Positions 31,180 through 43,664 of a stretch of DNA of 64,000 nt are shown in pieces; positions within the stretch are counted from its first letter, which is position 1, and each line of letters opens with the position of its first letter. This DNA is from Mycocentrospora acerina (Eukaryota; Ascomycota; Dothideomycetes; Pleosporales). Location: the NCBI GenBank assembly GCA_022701365.1, contig JAKUHH010000167.1, positions 1 through 64,000 of the forward strand, given 5' to 3'. The notes beneath the pieces are model-generated. The model was not told where the DNA came from and searched no databases. It saw only the letters and a program-made list of their open reading frames with translations. A program made the translations under genes and the position numbers.

Positions 31180-34100
31180 ATGTCTGGAAAACGCCAAAAT
31201 GTATTCGGGCAGGGACGTCCAGAGCGGCCCTATGAAGAGCGCGATTCTGGCCCAGAAGACCCGCCGCAGCGTGCGACGGCCGCACAGCTGGCAACGCGCA
31301 AGTGAGCAGCCCCCTTCACTCCCCACGCCTTCCTTCCCCGTCACGTTCCGTCACGTCACGTTCAGGGCCATGGCCACCCCGCCCCGCGACTGCAAACGCG
31401 CATTTGATTGGCAGCCACTGACTTGTTTGTGTCGCGCAGAATCAAGAGCGTGAAAGCGCGCCGTCCAGGAGGAGGAGCCTCGCCCGTGAGTACTTCCGCC
31501 ATCGTCATCGCCATCGTCCACGCGCGCATCGACTGTCGCCGCCTCGGCCATGTCCTCCAACCGATACAGCGCCGCGGGACGACGCGAGATTCGCCGCAGA
31601 CAGCAACACTGCCACCGCCAGCAACTGCCGCACCATGCTAATCCACACCCGCAGAATCTGTCACAGAGCGCCAACTTTGGCGCGCCGCAAGCATCTGGCT
31701 TCAACTTTGGGGCCTCTGCGCCTGCACCTGCACCCAGCAATAACACCGGCGCCAACGGTGCCAGCGCGTTCAGCTTCGGTGCAAACAATGCATTTGGCGG
31801 CGCCGCCACGAGCAGTTTCCCGCCAGCCCAACCAGCCGCGCCCACCAACTCGTTTGCCAGCTCGTCATTTCCAGCATTTGGAGGCAGCAGCAGCCAACCC
31901 ACAGGCTTCAACCCCCAGCCGCCGTCCGCCGGCGCCTTCAACTTCACCGCGGGCGCGAGCACGGGTGCAAGCAACCCATTCGCGGCCACCACGGCACCCA
32001 CAGCGAATGGCATTGGAGCCACATCAGGCTTTGGCGGCGGCAGCATGTTCAGCCAGTCGCAGCCAGCGAGCAACCCGTTTGGAGGGCTTGCACAGACCAG
32101 CACCACCAGCTCAGCAGGGTCGGGCGGCATGTTTGGAACAGCAGGCGGCGCGTCTCAGTCCAGCATGTTTGGCGGCATCACTTCTTCTGCGCCCATCACT
32201 ACGAGCACACCCGCTCCAGCGTCTCAACCCTTCACATTTGGCGCCACCAGCTCGACCGCACAAAACACCGCGGGCACCCCTGCAACAAGCAGCATGTTCG
32301 GATTCAGTGCGCCGGCACAGAGCACCCCTGCGCCTGCACAAAACTCGTTATTCAGTGGTTTTGGCGCGAATGCGCAGAAGAGCGAGAGCACCCCAGCGGC
32401 AGCTACACCACAGAAAACTATGTTCGGGGGGTTTGGTTCAACTACACAGCCTGCAGCAGACGCTACGCCAGCCGCATCCTCGACGAATCTGTTTACTTTC
32501 GGCACTCCTGCGCAGAAGACAGAGACGGCGGCGGCGGCGGCGACTGCACCACCAACAACCTTCTTTGGATCTGTCAGCTCAGCTGCTCAGACCTTGAGCA
32601 CGCCAGCCCCCGCACCCGCTGCCAATCCGTTCGCAAGTCTACAGCCAGCGGCAAGCTCAGCTCCGCCACTGTTTCAATTTGGATCGACACAACAGACCCC
32701 TCAGGCGCAAGACAAGGCTCCAGCCGCACCTAATGGCTTGTTCAGTAGTATCAAACCTGCGGAGCAAGAGAACAGTGCTGTCCCGGAAGCGCCCAAGGTC
32801 AACTTGTTCGCGTCGCTATCGAAGCCGAGTAGCAACCCGGTGGCGACACCGGTAGCAAACAGCGCTGGTTTCAACTTCTTTGCCGCGTCGCAGGCTCAAG
32901 ACAAGCCATCTGAAGCTGCTACGCCATTATTTGGCATTTCCAAAGCGCCTGAGCCCCCAAAAGCGAACATGTTCAGTGGCTTCAGTACTCCACAGCCCAA
33001 AAAGACGGCAGACAGCGACAAGCCTCCGGCAGGTCTTTTCACTGCACAGCCCAAGCCCAGCACTGGCATGTTCTCTCAGCCATTTCAGCCTGAGACCCAT
33101 AATTCAGGCAACCTTTTCAACCCTCAGACATCATCGTCTCTCTTCACATCACAACCCACGTCAGCGACAGAAGCACCCCATGAGGCAACTCCACAGCAAT
33201 CCTCCACCAGGGAAGCCTCTAACCCCTTTGCCAAACTTCCCACCGCCTCTGGAGATCAGCAAAACTTCTTCAATGCTCCCAAAGAGCAAGCGCCTGTTAC
33301 GACCACGGCAGTGCCAGCTTTCACAAGCACATCAGCACCAGCGACAACGACTCCCGAATTACCCAAGATTCCCAAAGCCCATGTCCCTAAGGATTGGGCC
33401 ATACCCAGCGTTGAGCCCTCTCAAAATGGGTCTGTGTTGTACAAGACTGTTCTTGATCTGAGCGCACAACTCCGCGCCCTGAATCTGCAATACCGAGACA
33501 GGATGAACAGCATTGACATGGGAGCCGACTTGTCGGCCCTTTCACTCTGGCACCACCAGACATCTGCAACGATCAAGAAAAAGATTGATAATGCGAAGAA
33601 GCAGCGTGCAACTGCCAATGGTGTCACTGGGTTTGAGTCGGCCTTGTCCACGAAGCGCAAAGTGAACGACGGGAGCCCTGAGAGCCGGGATTCTTCGAAA
33701 AGGGCACGTGGTGGTGTTACACCCGCCTCACCAACCCCGCAGCCTTCAGCATCCACATCCCGGTTCAACCCTCCAGCAACGACAACGTCGAACCTATTTG
33801 CACGGGCCATTGATAATAAGGGTCCTGCCCCAGAACCGAGCAGTCCTTCCGCGCCCAAGACGGTTGAAAAGGCTGCTCCTGAGCCAACAAAAGCTGCGCC
33901 CCCTGTCACAGGTTTCACTCCGTCACTGCCTGCAACCAATGGAACGAGCACAACATCGAATTTCGGTGGCTTTAAACCAAACGTGAGCACGGCGCCCACC
34001 TCTGGTGGATTCAAACCAAGCGGCTTCACCCCCAGCTTTGGCGGTAGTACTTCTGGTGGAGGTGGCAGCTTCCTAAGCCAGTTTGCGAAGACTGCAAAGA

Positions 34101-35686
34101 CGTACGAGGAGCTTGCAGCCGAGCGCAAGAAGAAGGAGTTTGACGAAGACTATGATTCGGATGAGGAGACCAAGGCAGAGTGGAACGCTCGTTGGGATGC
34201 AAAGGAGGCTAAGCGCCTGGCAGAAGAGAAGGAAAAGATTGCTGCTGCTCCTGGGTTCAGCTTGCCCGCTGCTAAACCCGCTGAGAAAGCAACGCCTACC
34301 GCAAAAGCGCCTGCCTCGAACCCGTTTGCCAGTCTGTCTAAGCCAGCAGGTACCCTAGCTGAGCCCTCTGGTAGCACTACTCCTGTTTCCAAACCGCCTG
34401 CTTCAAACCCGTTCGCTGCTCTCGGGAAGGGTCCTGAGCTCACGCCAATTCCATGGCCGGCTCCAAATTCATCTGCTGAACTCGACAAGTCGACGAACGC
34501 CAATGTGGGATTAGGGCTCTTTAGTTCCAGAACTGGTAGCCCTGCCCTATCCACCGCGAGCGGAGCATCGGTATTCAACGTTCCCAGCGCTGCGAAACCT
34601 GCTTCATCCAACATCTTCGGCCATCTGTCGTCCAATGCTTCTTCAGTTAATGGTGCAGACGATTCGGATGATGACAATGATGAAGAGCATGGCATAGGAA
34701 AATCTCAGTCAGACCACCCGATCGGATCTGTCGAGCCAACGACTCCTCTCAAACGCAATGCTGGCGAATCTGAAACCGAGTCTGAAAAGGTTGCTGAAGG
34801 GACCAAGGGCAGTTTGCTATCTAGGATGAGCAAGGGTGGTGAGGATGACACTGGATCCGAGAAAGGGAACAGCCGCTCTCCCTCAGTCTTCGGCCAAACA
34901 AATGGTACTCAAACACCTACCAACAAGGCGCCTTTCACCTTCTTTGATTTCGGTGCTGCTGGATCAAAGACTGCGCCTCCAAAGTCGGAGACGTTTGCTG
35001 GTGACCAGACATTCAAGCCCGGAACTCCGATCAAGTTTGGTGAACTGCCAGCTACAGAGAAGAAAGCGGCTCCCACATTCTCATTCCCATCGACCACTTC
35101 GACAACACCATCCAAGCCGCCACCTGCTTCGCTCTTCAGCTTTGGATCATCAGCTGCTGGCTCGTCTCTGCTTGCGCCAAATGCAGCTCAGTCTGGGCCC
35201 AGCTCTGTATTCTCGTCGCGCGCTGCAACACCTTTATCTGAGGCCGATACTAGCGCCGCCTCAGCAGCTGAGGATGATGAAGAGGGCGGCAAGCAAGAGC
35301 AGATTGATCTGTCTGAGCTTACCGAAGAAGAAAAAACGTCTAACGACGTTGTCTTCTTCACCGATAGCGCACTGGTGAAGCAGTTTGTCGATCGGGGTGA
35401 AGGTAAAGATTGGGAGAACATTGCCAAAGGCCGACTCTGGATTCTCAAGGACAAGACCTCGGGTAAATGCCTGATTAGACTACGCATTGCCAGCGGTGCT
35501 ACGCGCCTCAACTACCAGATCCTGCCCGCGCTTCGAACCATGCTCACTGGAAGCACCAAGAAGATGGTCAAAGCAACAAAGCCTGGAGAGGAGGGAGGTC
35601 TGACTCAGTTGTGCTACATCCTGAGGAGCCCCGAGGTTGCCGAGGAGTTTTCGACCAAGTACGACGATTCAATTCCTTCGTCATAG
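31180..35686 (+). CDS. Nup2-type FG nucleoporin with Ran-binding domain
   Basis: Three exons: 31180-31301, 31440-31485 and 31655-35686, 1399 residues. Nup2/Nup50 proteins sit at the nuclear basket, bind importin-alpha and Ran, and speed release of import cargo. The N-terminus (M-S-G-K-R, then A-T-A-A-Q-L-A-T-R-K-I-K) fits the importin-alpha binding start of the family. Residues about 50-640 are Ser/Ala/Pro/Gly-rich with many F-G, F-x-F-G and G-L-F repeats. A predicted helical patch with L-S-A-Q-L-R-A-L-N-L-Q-Y-R follows, then a nuclear signal-like K-R-K-V...K-R-A-R, a charged helix with A-E-R-K-K-K-E-F-D-E-D, more FG repeats, and a Ran-binding domain in the last 129 residues (F-F-T-D-S-A-L-V-K-Q-F, W-E-N-I-A-K-G-R-L-W-I-L-K). 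Intron 2 contains an in-frame ATG at 31550, so an alternative N-terminus is possible. Confidence 0.9.
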
Positions 35687-36272
35687 GGTGTTGTCTGTTA
35701 CACGGTATTATGGCCGTTGCTAGGCTGCGTTGTTTGCGTAATTCCCCCCTGATTTTTGTTTTTCCAATTCTCAATACGTAGCACACATTTGGAAGTAGCT
35801 ATTTTCTTCCTTTCTCAGAACAAAATTGGTCGAACTATTGTCACTTACTTAATTGGCTGATCACATTGCGGAGTTTTGCCCCGGATTAGGGCAGTGTTAT
35901 TGCATGGCCTGGCGTAATTTTTGTTGGTTGATGGTTGATTGGAAGATAGCGGTTCAACTCTTCGGACCTTTTTTTAACGACGCATGGAGTGGGTGAGTTT
36001 CTGTACCGGGGGGAACACATAGGTGCAGGAGGGTTGTGGGTTTCATGTAGGAATAGAATTGTAGGCTTCTTTCTTCTTCGACTTTTTTTTTTTGCTTCAC
36101 AAAATTGCAGAGACGAAAAGCGCTTGGTGGACATTGGACTGAGGCCCTCTTCGAGTAATGATCTTGCTGCTAGATATAGGGGCCGTGGCACCGCACAGCT
36201 ACCGCCCAAATTTGAAGCGCGTGCATTAGCCCGATACACGTGGTATTTTTCCATGCATTGCAACATGGAGAC
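35687..36272. other. Convergent spacer
   Basis: Between the 3' ends of the nucleoporin and F-box genes. Contains a T-run near 36084-36094. Nothing else seen. Confidence 0.5.
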
Positions 36273-37766
36273 TTAGAACACAAATTCGGCAGCATCTGCA
36301 TCGCTCCATCCCCACGTCTTGGCCGCTTCTTCAACGCCCAGATAAACCAGATATGGTACTCCTTCCAATGGGCCCTTTTGGCCCCACACTCCACTATCAT
36401 CTTCATCATCGTCTTCTTCTTCACTATGCTCAGTGTCCCCATGCCTCACCAGACTCATATTAAGCACACCAGGCTGCGCCCAAATTATCCCCATCCTAGT
36501 CTGCAGCCACGTCTCGCCATCCATCCAAATCGCCTCTCCCGCCTTGTACCATGGAAAACTACTCTCAGGCCGCACAATCATCGGATGCTGATCGTACACC
36601 CATGGCACGCAGTCCAAGCTAATCGTGCGGATACTTCTCCCGCGAAAGATCTCTGCCTCAAGACGCTTCAGCCGCTCACTCGAGAGACAGCGGCGCCGCA
36701 CTGCAAATTCAAATTTGCAAATGTATTCGCGCTCGACTTCGATTTGGTGCGGGGTACGTGCCGCCCAGGTTTTCCAGATGGTGTTGCGGATGGTATTTGG
36801 GGCGGGAGAGGTGTTGGTGAGGGACCATTGGTGCTCGAAAGGTGCGGTGCCGATGTGGAGGATGCACCAGTTTAACCATGAGCAGCCTTGCGTTGTGTCG
36901 GTGATCATGGAATGCCAATTTGGCGGCGGGTTGACGCTGTGGTGCTGCCAGTCTTGCTGGGGCTCTTGAGCAGGGGTCTCAGGCTTGCGGTAGGGACGGA
37001 AAGTCCAGAGCAAAAGACGCCAAAGGTACACATAGTCGAGGAGATCTTGGTCTGACAACTTGTCAACAAGCATTAACCTCCTCCGCAGAATCTTGGCCTC
37101 CCTCCTCTTCACATCCTCTATCCCTTCCGTCGTCGTCGTCGACGACAACATATCTCTCTGCAAACACTGCCCTGCCTCCGCCTCCCCCCTTTTCCTCCCC
37201 CCACCCCCCTCAAACAACTGCTTCACCCCATGCTCCGTACACTCCGCATACGAACACGCCACCACCTGCCACCACCTCGAGCCCTTCATCCCCCCACTAA
37301 CCCTCCTCAACGCACTCGGCCTCCTCCCCCCCTGCCCCTCACACTCCACACCCACATCCCTCGCCACGCGCCAAAACCCCCTCAACACCCTCCACCCATT
37401 CGCAATCCTCGCCCTCCACACCCGTGCCTCCTCCCCCACAGCCTCACTCGGAATCCCATACGGAAACCCCGCATTCACATACGGATACCGCCGCAGCTTA
37501 TCCTTGTCCAGCACCACGCTCGCGAGCTGCGCGGGGATCAGCCCCTTCAGCCACGCCACGCTGTATCCTGATGCGGGCGCGGAGAGCAGCACAGCACAGC
37601 GCGGGAAGGTGGCGGCCGCGGATTTGGGCGCAATGCTGCGGATGTAGGCGTCGATTACGGAGCGGCATGCCGAGTGGGTGGCGCGCAGCGACAGGAGCGA
37701 GGGGATGTCAAGGTGAGAGTAGATGGGGATTAGCACGTCGTCGGGGAGTTGGTGCAGTCTGATCAT
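36273..37766 (-). CDS. F-box protein
   Basis: Single exon, 497 residues from the ATG at 37766. F-box proteins link substrates to SCF ubiquitin ligases through Skp1. Residues about 6-40 form the F-box: L-P-D-D-V-L-I-P-I-Y-S-H-L-D-I-P-S-L-L-S-L-R-A-T, with the expected L-P start and hydrophobic spacing. No leucine-rich, WD or Kelch repeats are visible downstream. The rest has Trp-rich segments (W-R-L-L-L-W-T-F, W-L-N-W-C-I-L-H, W-S-L-T), a low-complexity Gly/Arg patch, and an acidic run (E-E-E-D-D-D-E-D-D) near 460 before a conserved-looking end, V-P-Y-L-V-Y-L-G-V-E-E-A-A-K-T-W-G-W. This fits an uncharacterised fungal F-box family; the target is unknown. Confidence 0.75.
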   Translation of the reverse strand: MIRLHQLPDDVLIPIYSHLDIPSLLSLRATHSACRSVIDAYIRSIAPKSAAATFPRCAVLLSAPASGYSVAWLKGLIPAQLASVVLDKDKLRRYPYVNAGFPYGIPSEAVGEEARVWRARIANGWRVLRGFWRVARDVGVECEGQGGRRPSALRRVSGGMKGSRWWQVVACSYAECTEHGVKQLFEGGGGRKRGEAEAGQCLQRDMLSSTTTTEGIEDVKRREAKILRRRLMLVDKLSDQDLLDYVYLWRLLLWTFRPYRKPETPAQEPQQDWQHHSVNPPPNWHSMITDTTQGCSWLNWCILHIGTAPFEHQWSLTNTSPAPNTIRNTIWKTWAARTPHQIEVEREYICKFEFAVRRRCLSSERLKRLEAEIFRGRSIRTISLDCVPWVYDQHPMIVRPESSFPWYKAGEAIWMDGETWLQTRMGIIWAQPGVLNMSLVRHGDTEHSEEEDDDEDDSGVWGQKGPLEGVPYLVYLGVEEAAKTWGWSDADAAEFVF

Positions 37767-38571
37767 TTGGAAGGAGTTGGTGCGTCGGGGCTGGTGGTGA
37801 TGGTGGTGGTGGTATTATTATTGTTGTTGTTGTTATTACTGTCGCTATCGGCTTTGGAGCATTTGTAGCATGGATTACGGAAGTGTGTTTTTTTTGGGAA
37901 AATCGTCCAACGAAAAGAGGAAGGGGGGACGGTATTTAAGTGGTTGAGAGGACGGTTACTCGTATTACAAGAAGTTTTTTTGCGCCCGCGCGCGAGAGCA
38001 CGCGTTAGGAGGGGAGGGGGGAGGAGCAGGAAAATGGATGGTTTAAGAGTTATTTCCATAGGCAAAAGTTGCCCCCTCCATGCATGCTATTGGTTATCGG
38101 ATTCGCAGAAGATCTGGACCTCCGCCACGGGGCTTGGTAGCGCGTATTTGCAGAGGAGTCGGAGTCGGAGCTGTCGATCTTCAGTTGTCGAGGGACGACG
38201 CAAGGACAGTAAGAATTCGTGGAATGCATGGCACCCGGCTCTTGGGAGGTCCCCAAGACGCCGATTCCTTGAGTGCCAATCTGTGCGGGATGGAGTCACG
38301 ACTCGGCGCGCGCGCGGCACGGTTGCGAGAACGGCACACGTGCTACGGGTGCGTGGATCATACAAAGGCTTGCTCAGCGCTGGTGTGACAGATAAGAAGA
38401 GAGGTACGGTGGCGCATGACTATTTCAAATGTTGGTTAGGAGGCACTTGGAGACGTGGGAGCTGGCAAGAATGAGCTGACAAGTGAACTAAGCGATGCAT
38501 TCTGGAATTTGGGGTATTAACTAACGACAGCAACTAGATCATTACATTAAGCGAATGGCGTTACATTGAGC
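37767..38571. other. Spacer between F-box and sulfate permease genes
   Basis: Promoter of the F-box gene and 3' flank of the permease gene. Near 37790-37840 is a GGT/ATT trinucleotide-rich tract. The 176-codon plus-strand frame (37944-38474) is Arg/Ser-rich and featureless. No gene seen. Confidence 0.5.
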
Positions 38572-41269
38572 CTAATCGTGCTTGATTTGCACGTGCTCAG
38601 AATCACCTCCCGAACTGACTTGCGACAACTTGCTCTCCACACCGGCAATCGCGCTCTCAACCGCAGCTGGTACGTCAATGTGGAAGAACGGTCTGTTCTG
38701 TCCATGGATTGTCGACACTTTGCTAGGGAAGGAACCCTTGTGTCCACCAACGGCTCGGATCTCGTCTTGAGCCTCTTCATCACCAACCTTGGGTGCTGCG
38801 ATATCCAGAGGCGCATAGCTGTAAACCGGGTTCCAGTGTTGACGCGACGAAAAGCGCTCGCGGTCAAGGTAACCGAATCCAGCAGTTGTGAGAGCACGCT
38901 TGGTCCAGCGGCTGTTGATGGCGGCGAAATGCCACTCCACAGATTCAGGTGCAGCGTGGCGGTCAAGCTGGGCACGTACATCAACAAGACCCTGTACCGA
39001 AGTCACGTCGACGTTGTTAACTGCACTAAAGTCCAAGATGATTGCACGGAGAATTGGCCTATTGTCGTCGGTGTTGACTTGCTTTCCACGACGTGGGCCG
39101 GGGTCGTTCCAGGGGCGATCGCCAAGCTTAGCGTAACGGTCCAGTGTGGTAGGGCGAGCAATACGCTGTGCATGGGCCACCAGTTCGTCCATATAGCCTT
39201 GTTGGTTGAGGTAAGTGAATCCCTCGGTGAATCGGTAAACTAGGATACCCGGGTATGGCGACTCAATGTCGACAAGAGGATTGGATCCATCCTTGTGGTC
39301 GACTGGAATAAATGCCTCTCGCGAATTGTGGTCGTTGATGTCTGGGGTGGAGGCACCGTTGGCCTTGCGAGCAATCGAGTCTGGGGTCGCACGGTAAACG
39401 CGAACCTTTCCGAGGAGCGCACCGTGTGTGAAAAGCTGGCGCCACAGCAGCAGGGCGAAGGAGGCTGCAATAGTCGTATAGATACCGTTCTCGATGTTGG
39501 TGAAGACGGTGACGAAGACACCTGCAAAGAAAATTATGACTTCTAGAGGGCTCGTCTCCCAGAACTGGAACACCACGTTGGGTGGGGTGATGAGATCACC
39601 GACAGCATGGATGATGATAGCCGAAAGACCAGCCGAAGGAATGTAGAAGAAGACAGCCGTGAGTGCGTACAAGGCCAGCAGGACGATAATCGCCGTGAAG
39701 ATACCTGCGAGCGGCGTGCGGACACCTGCCTTGGACTTGATGGCCGTTCGAGAGAAGGATCCTGTCGCGGGGTAGGCACCGAGGAATGGACCGATCACAT
39801 TGGTGAAGCCGACAGCAACAAGCTCCTGAGAGGGGTTGATAACGTAGTTGTTGATGCGTCCGAATGACTTGGAAATGGCAATGTGCTCGAGAATCAAGAC
39901 AATAATTGTAACGGGTAGGTCAGGTGCAATAGCGGAAACGATCTCGGTGTTGATGGTCGGGACACCCGCGTGCTGGAAGCCTTCAATCTTGTTAGTATTA
40001 TGCCATCACTGAGAGAATAAAGCACCTACCTCGTGGCACTTTGCCCAGAATCTTGAACTTTGCGTTCTTAGCAACACCTTTGATGTGACGATTTGCAAGC
40101 CAACTGATCATGATGTAAAGCAAAATGACGAAAGCCATACGAAGTGTGCTGACCTGGAGGAAGTTAGTACCTGTATCTCCCATATAGGAAATACGAGCTT
40201 ACAAAGAACCAGAACTTCTTCTTAGACGGCTGCTTCTTCGACATGAAGTTGCAGACAATGCGAATAGCATACAGCAGGAACAAAGCGGACAATCCAATTG
40301 CTGCATCCAACTTCGTCTTGGGAAGCTTCTGCAGAGTGTGAATGATGACTTCGTACGTGGGACCACGGGTGTTGACACCGGTGATACCCATCAATGCTGG
40401 AACCTGACCGGCTCCAATGCTGATGGCAGCACCAGTCATGAAAGATGTGATCGCGACCAGCGGGATGAGTTCGACGATTCTGCCAAGACGGGTGAGGCCG
40501 ATGAAAAGCAGCACGGCACCAGCGATGACAGACAAAGCTCGCGCAATATCAACAGCAGAGAGATGTGGCTTTTTTGCTTGGACCTTGATGACAATGTTTC
40601 CAACGATAGTGCTCATCACAGCCACGGTGCCGATTGTGATGTCCTTGGATGTTGCGAACGCCCAGTAAAGGATGAAGCCAACGAAGCTAGTGTATAGGCC
40701 ATACTCGGCAGGCAATTTCGCCAAAAGAGCATAAGCCATGCCCTGGGGAATGACAACAAAGCCAACCGTAACACCTAGCTAATGTCAGTACTTTTATTTT
40801 TGAGAGTTATCCAGATGTCGTGGCTCGGACACTGCTTTCCAGACTGCGTGATGTGCCTTCACGAAGAGGCTGCAAAACACGTGTGCAGAACAGTTTGTTC
40901 GTCCACCACCATTCGGTACAACAGCCTCTGAAGATCGGGAAGAAGGTATTGAGACATACCTGCAATGATATCGCCCATGAGCCATGTTAGATTGTAGTGA
41001 AAGATCCAATCCCAGAAAGGGAACAAGCTACGAATGTAACGCTTGAATGCCGAGGCGGAGGGTTTGAACTGTGAGAGGAATTCGATTGCAGTCGGCTCAC
41101 GTTCGACGTCTGCAGATTGGATCAGTCTCATTCAACCACTTGACTAAGGCATGAACTTACATGTCTCGACAGAGGAGATAGATGCGGCCCCAGAGTTGTC
41201 AAGCTCTTCTTTGCGGTAATCAAGGTTGATACCAAGGACCTTGGCCACACCACGCCCAGCTGCCGCCAT
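38572..41269 (-). CDS. Sulfate permease, SulP (SLC26) family with STAS domain
   Basis: Five exons on the minus strand: 41269-41161, 41109-40960, 40774-40203, 40153-40030 and 39980-38572, 787 residues. SulP proteins carry sulfate across the plasma membrane by proton symport in fungi. Seen: an N-terminal cytoplasmic start with F-P-F-W-D-W-I-F-H-Y-N-L-T-W-L-M-G-D-I-I-A-G, then V-G-F-V-V-I-P-Q-G-M-A-Y-A-L-L-A, the SulP signature P-A-E-Y-G-L-Y-T-S-F, I-T-S-F-M-T-G-A-A-I-S, E-H-I-A-I-S-K-S-F-G and G-A-Y-P-A-T-G-S-F-S-R-T-A. The C-terminal STAS domain runs from about 550 (G-I-L-V-Y-R-F) with D-F-S-A-V-N-N-V-D-V-T-S. Length fits fungal CYS-3-type or SUL1 permeases. Splice phases all agree. The CYS-3/MET4-type regulator expected from other fungi was not searched for. 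Confidence 0.92.
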
Positions 41270-43664
41270 GCTGGCGTTTGACGTTTAGCGGCGAGGTTTC
41301 TTGTGAGAAGCTTGTTACTGATAAGAAGACAACGGCGTGATCTAACGCGTTAAATACTATGTCTGACCGAGATGCTTTGGAAAAAATCAAGTTGGGGAGA
41401 GACAAAGCTGATCTTGGAGTTTAGGGTACAGGAGTGAGAGGAGTACATATAAGTATACTTATTTCGGTCGGTCGGGAGCACCGTCGCAACACGCTTTTAC
41501 GAAATGTCCACAGAAGCTGCAAGGTTCGAGATCCAACAGCCGATTACGCTCTGGTCGCCTCTTGGGGGCACATCAATGTAGCCAGCTCCGCCTAGCGTGG
41601 AAGTATGTGCACAAGCTGGAATTCTGTTCAATCATGTCTCGAACCCATAATTACTGAAATGCGCCCGCTCATGGCGTGCTGGCCTCGAACTAACAAGGCG
41701 CTGACAAGCGGAATAGAAGACTTGGCAGTGCAAGAATCGCAGAGCTTGTGAGTCTGGGCAGCAGCCGTGGCAGACCATGGCTGACCCGGCATCGGTAGAG
41801 TGTGCGGGAGGACCTGGGCTACTACTGTATGGCTTACTTGATTGTACAGCACTTATGTTAGCTCAAGATCTTGCGCAGTGCCATCGAAAATCCGCACAAA
41901 CAGTCGGTACTGTCCCTCGTATTCAAGCCAAGACCTGTTGGCGGAGAAGTTGAATGGTGGAGGGAGAGCGACGTGAGCATCCTAACAACAGACAAGCGAA
42001 ACGTGGGGGCTCCAGGCATGGGGCTTCGTCTAAATGCTCGCGCAATTCCGCCATGCAATTGCGAGATCAAAAGGCTTACTTGGCGCGTCTGGGCAGCCTA
42101 GTGGAACTCGCCGCTCCACTACCGCCCGAGGTGGCACGGACATGGGATACCGAGTTAATGGCAACGTCAGCCATTTCTGGTAAGGGCTCCGGATGATGCT
42201 GGTAAGTTGTTCCATGTCAGATAATTTGGTTGCCTGGGGACAGGCATGCACATGCTGCGAACATGATGTACCGAGACATCGGGAGGTTTGGTTTTGTGAA
42301 CAGAGACTCAATTCTACCGGATAATGGTCGCTCTTGGGATGCAGGCAGGGCTATCCTATGACAATAACACTAACGTTCTCACCCAAAGTTCAGCTGCCTT
42401 CCCCCACGCGTCACCTTCACCATATACACATACTTACGAGGCGGGCGTATTTGCTTCTGGAACGTAACTTGAAATTGGATAACAGCTCACTTTCGGCCGA
42501 GATACCCGCCTAGTTGGTAATCCTGGACAAGGGAGCTGTAAAGGCCTTTCCACAAATAAGTGATACTTCTTGACAGATGAGCACTACCTCATGATCAAAG
42601 TCATTCAGATCCTAATTTTATCAATTGTTGTTCCGCCCATCGTGGTGCAGATGACTTCTAGCGGTGAGCCTAGCTGCTACTGCCTTTGAATCTTGATGCC
42701 CGACAATTCAAAAGCATTCACTTCGCCCCAAGTGCGGCAAGCTGAATGACCAAATTCGCGAAAGTCGACCAGTTAGAGTATGGCCGAGAAGAGAAAGCGA
42801 CGACCCGAGAAGGATGGACGTGGCGGTGATCAATTATTGCGGCAATAGCGTAGGTCGCGTGATTTGTAGGCGCTGTGGATTGACTGGTCGGCTGAATTAT
42901 TGTCTACAATGGTCTATTCAGAATTTCGAAAATGCGCCTTTGACAGCTTCCTATACGCCACCAAGACATCATGATCTCAGGTCCGCGGCAGATCTATCTG
43001 TTCGTGATTCACAGCCTAGATGGTGCGATCAGTTATCCGTAAATGAAATCATATGGAGCTTCAGTAAAATTACTGCAATTGCGCCTCATCTCGTCAGCCC
43101 GCGTAAGGAAAAGTGGGTCGTCAAGAGATTGAGTTACATCCTATCAGCGGATGAAAGTTCCACAGTGGAAGGAGGTCGAGGAATTTTAGTACAAGGAAAG
43201 TTGATAAGACATACACAAGGTACTCTTGGCAATCACCTACTTTGGCCACTACTGCTTCGCTGCAGCACCTGTACCTACTATCCAATCACCAACTGGTGAT
43301 TGCAGCAGTACTTCAGGAATACCCGGAGATGCAGTGATTTGGATATTTGAGGATCTGCAACACGGATCATTGTTGGACCGTCTGTATCTAATTTGGGCTA
43401 TGTATTGTAATTTGGCATCCCGCGATGTTAAGCTACAATGATTATCTTCTTGCTCATGATGGCCAACTTCTCCCTCGAATTTCCAGTTCGCCTGCAGTTC
43501 CGGGCATAGGTACCAGTCTCTCAACCATTCACAGAATAACATTCCTCGTAAGCATTGTCTCTACCTCTCACGCCGCATTCCAAAGGCCAAAGGCCATCAC
43601 GCCCTTCGGCGCCCAGTTTTTTTCTCTCATATTTTTCGTCTTGCTTCTGTTCTCATTTTTATTC
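41270..43664. other. 2.4-kb intergenic region
   Basis: Upstream of the sulfate permease gene and downstream of the next minus-strand gene. The only candidate is a two-exon secreted-protein model at 42591-43299 (listed separately with low confidence). Other frames here (41871-42311 on both strands, 43249-43542 on -) have no protein character. A GGTTCGA-type motif near 41520 lacks the rest of a tRNA. Confidence 0.45.
42591..43299 (+). CDS. Possible small secreted Cys-containing protein
   Basis: Speculative two-exon model, 42591-42663 and 42773-43299, 199 residues. Exon 1 encodes a signal-peptide-like start (M-I-K-V, then I-L-I-L-S-I-V-V-P-P-I-V-V) directly before a GTGAGC donor. The acceptor at 42771-42772 (CCAG) joins it in phase to a 161-codon open frame with eight or so Cys, including C-R-R-C and C-S-T-C pairs, and a W-P-R-R segment that could be a Kex2-type processing site. 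No family is recognised. The size and signal fit a fungal secreted protein, but a chance arrangement in intergenic DNA is at least as likely. Confidence 0.22.

Noticed and set aside
33421..34695. Minus-strand frames of 181 and 235 codons inside the nucleoporin gene
   Set aside because: Antisense shadows of the Ser/Ala/Pro-rich FG region.
37944..38474. 176-codon plus-strand frame
   Set aside because: Arg/Ser-rich, featureless, opposite to flanking genes' promoter and 3' region.
41515..41540. tRNA B-box-like GGTTCGAGATCC
   Set aside because: No A box, no acceptor stem and no cloverleaf can be folded around it.
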